Assembly: GCA_026002305.1 (NCBI GenBank)
Contig: BOBI01000039.1
Location: 1-15,791, forward strand
Source of the DNA: Spirochaetia bacterium
Lineage (GTDB): Bacteria > Spirochaetota > Spirochaetia > Treponematales > Breznakiellaceae
DNA: 15,791 bases
Reading direction: 5' to 3'
Below the pieces are notes generated by a model. The model did no database searches. It had not been told where the DNA came from and worked only from the letters and a program-made list of their open reading frames with translations. Made by a program: the position numbers and the translations under genes. Positions 14,343 through 15,791 of this stretch are shown here, piece after piece. The stretch's first letter is position 1. Each line of letters opens with the position of its first letter.

Positions 14343-15791
14343 AAATCACCTCACCCAAAAAAGTTTTTGTTACAATGCCATCAGGATTATACGCGGAATA
14401 ATAAATTTCCAAAAACCGCTGGAATGACATTTCCAGATTAAATGCAACATTCGGCTTTTGATTTTTATTCTGAATATCAAGAGTATCAATTTCGGAAATA
14501 TCAGAAATCATTCTTATAGTATTGAAATTGTTCATCGACTGTTTATACACGCCGGAAAGTTTTCCATAGCTATTATCCAAAAGATAAACCTGCTTACCAA
14601 GAAGGGCAGACACAATCCCTATATGCAGCCTATCGGTAATAATTATATCAAAATAATTTATAGCCTGAATAAACAGGTGTGACAATACTTTAACCAAACC
14701 CATATCTGTACAGGATATCCATGCAAAAGCCGATAAATCAATTATTTTAAGGTTTTTTTGGCGACCGCAGAAAACCCCGGTGGGATTTTCAGCGGCCGTT
14801 TTAATTTCTTTTTTTGAAAGCGCCGATTCTTTATCCAATCTTAACATACAGCCCAGTTTAAGATTTTTCCCCGAAAAAGTAACACTATCATTTATTGTAT
14901 TTATTATTTTATCGGAGGTTATCTTATAATAACAGTAAGACTCGTACAATTTGCCGGAATATTTCCGATTAAAGATGTCTATATTATTTCCAATAATACC
15001 TTGATCTCTCAAAACCAGACTATAATCCAAATTAAAAGCCATGTCATGGGATAATATAAACCGGGCTTTTTTGTTCTCTGATATACAATAATTATAACTT
15101 CTTTCTTCGCGGCAAAAAACTATAAATCTTTCGTCAAAGACTCTTAAAACATCATCACATTTATAAAAACTGGAAGGCAGCACAATTATTTTTTTAAACT
15201 TCTTTTGCTTAAATATATTTAGTACATTTTGATAATTATATAATTCATGGAACAACCCGCCGCCGCCATACACATAAACCGAATGTTGCAATTGTTCATC
15301 AATAATTTCTTTATTGTTATATAAATCCATTACGGAATAATCAAGTTTTAGATGAGAAAAAAATTGGTATTCAGCCTCGGCGATTATTACATCGCCCAGG
15401 TTTCCGTTATTTGGGCAAAACAAAAATTTACCCAATTCTTTCATTTCGTTTGCGACTATATCATTGAATTTGAACGGTTTATAGACGGAATCCTTTATTA
15501 CGGCCTCTGTTTTTTGTATATTTCTTGCAGTTTCATCGATGTGATCATCCACAAGATAATTTAGAAGTAAGGTTTTATGCTTCAGTTTTTTATCGCTATC
15601 TTCCAGCCAGCCATGTACCTGAGTGATTCTGTCGTGCGCACCGTCAAGCCACTTATGCTGTTCGTCCGCCTGGGCCTGTACACGTTCAAGCCATCCCTGG
15701 TTGCCTTCGACCCACTTATTGGTCTCTTCCAGCTTCCCGCGCGTATCTTCCAGCCAGCCATGTACCTGAGTGATTCTGTCGTGCGCACCGT
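14329..15791 (-). CDS. Polysaccharide pyruvyl transferase family protein with N-terminal coiled-coil repeats, 5' end beyond window
   Basis: The frame stays open from the stop at 14329 to base 15789, so the GTG at 15552 is only an internal codon; at least 79 more residues precede it (486 visible). Counting from that GTG, residues 40-345 match the polysaccharide pyruvyl transferase / EpsI family (PF04230): NNGNLGD at 48-54, YGGGGLFHE at 95-103, TDRLHIG at 306-312 and LLDNSYGK at 324-331. Members transfer pyruvate from PEP to sugars of exopolysaccharides and cell-wall polymers, or are related glycosyltransferase-like proteins. The N-terminal extension is a tryptophan-rich heptad coiled coil (GAHDRITQVHGWLED appears twice, 49 residues apart). 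It is markedly more GC-rich (about 55-57% in two 60-nt lines) than the enzyme domain just after it (about 35% in one line), so the tail was probably joined from another gene. A further domain may lie upstream. Confidence 0.85.
   Translation of the reverse strand, partial: GAHDRITQVHGWLEDTRGKLEETNKWVEGNQGWLERVQAQADEQHKWLDGAHDRITQVHGWLEDSDKKLKHKTLLLNYLVDDHIDETARNIQKTEAVIKDSVYKPFKFNDIVANEMKELGKFLFCPNNGNLGDVIIAEAEYQFFSHLKLDYSVMDLYNNKEIIDEQLQHSVYVYGGGGLFHELYNYQNVLNIFKQKKFKKIIVLPSSFYKCDDVLRVFDERFIVFCREERSYNYCISENKKARFILSHDMAFNLDYSLVLRDQGIIGNNIDIFNRKYSGKLYESYCYYKITSDKIINTINDSVTFSGKNLKLGCMLRLDKESALSKKEIKTAAENPTGVFCGRQKNLKIIDLSAFAWISCTDMGLVKVLSHLFIQAINYFDIIITDRLHIGIVSALLGKQVYLLDNSYGKLSGVYKQSMNNFNTIRMISDISEIDTLDIQNKNQKPNVAFNLEMSFQRFLEIYYSAYNPDGIVTKTFLGEVIYDQD
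15597..15791 (-). repeat. In-frame 147-bp tandem repeat (48-bp identical blocks) in the pyruvyl transferase family gene
   Basis: Bases 15597-15644 and 15744-15791 are identical over 48 bp, 147 bp apart, which is 49 codons or exactly seven heptads. The second copy is cut by the window edge, so the repeat may continue. In the coding frame every heptad has a hydrophobic residue at one position (I, L, L, V, L, A, L, I, L), and W usually precedes it. Copy number could vary between strains by slippage or recombination without breaking the frame. Confidence 0.85.

Noticed and set aside
15582..15788. 68-codon open frame with an internal repeat (RTTESLRYMAGWKI twice)
   Set aside because: It is an out-of-frame shadow of the 147-bp repeat. 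The frame that continues into the pyruvyl transferase family gene is open here too and gives a regular coiled coil.

Overview
The window is a bacterial surface-glycan (O-antigen, capsule or exopolysaccharide type) locus. Every gene I can support is on the minus strand, so transcription runs from base 15791 towards base 1. Overlapping ATGA/GTGA gene junctions, strong AGGAG-type ribosome sites and the family mix (RgpF-like glycosyltransferase, CsaB/EpsI-type pyruvyl transferase, DUF1703-type ATPases, many radical SAM enzymes) fit a host-associated anaerobe. A Treponema-like spirochaete is my best guess, from family recollection only; a Clostridium or Bacteroidetes-type host is not excluded.

Right part (15791 to 9061): one operon. 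It begins with a polysaccharide pyruvyl transferase family protein that enters from beyond the window and carries an N-terminal tryptophan-rich heptad-repeat coiled coil. Four radical SAM genes follow, holding five radical SAM cores (343, 390, 644 and 371 aa), with overlaps of 14, 4 and 4 nt and one 34-nt gap. Three of the proteins share an unusual order: a SPASM-like cysteine domain before the radical SAM core, then a tail of the form RRLIKYLLPYG-VR-IQ. The 644-aa protein is such a unit fused to a second, different radical SAM domain. A hairpin plus T-run downstream of the last gene looks like the terminator.

Middle (9060 to 3755): a 323-bp intergenic stretch full of palindromes, then a tandem array of three 527-codon genes with a period of about 1.7 kb. 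They encode AAA-ATPase-like / PD-(D/E)XK nuclease-like proteins of unknown role. The copies have near-identical ends and mosaic interiors, a sign of recombination or gene conversion. The two internal junctions each create a 22-codon reading frame coupled to the next ATPase by ATGA.

Left part (3705 to 1): a NodB-type polysaccharide deacetylase overlaps by 4 nt a large multidomain glycosyltransferase (degenerate methyltransferase-like N-terminus, GT2-like core, beta-rich accessory domain, coiled coil). After a short gap with a promoter-like extended -10, a rhamnan-synthesis-F (RgpF)-like protein runs off the left edge. It has no ATG and probably starts at TTG 860.

Likely cooperation: RgpF-like and GT2-like proteins build a glycan, the deacetylase and pyruvyl transferase family protein decorate it, and the radical SAM set performs an unknown modification. 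The ATPase array may be a passenger inserted in front of the deacetylase. Base composition is patchy (AT-rich at both ends, more GC-rich in the middle and in the repeat tail at the right edge), as expected of a locus assembled from pieces.
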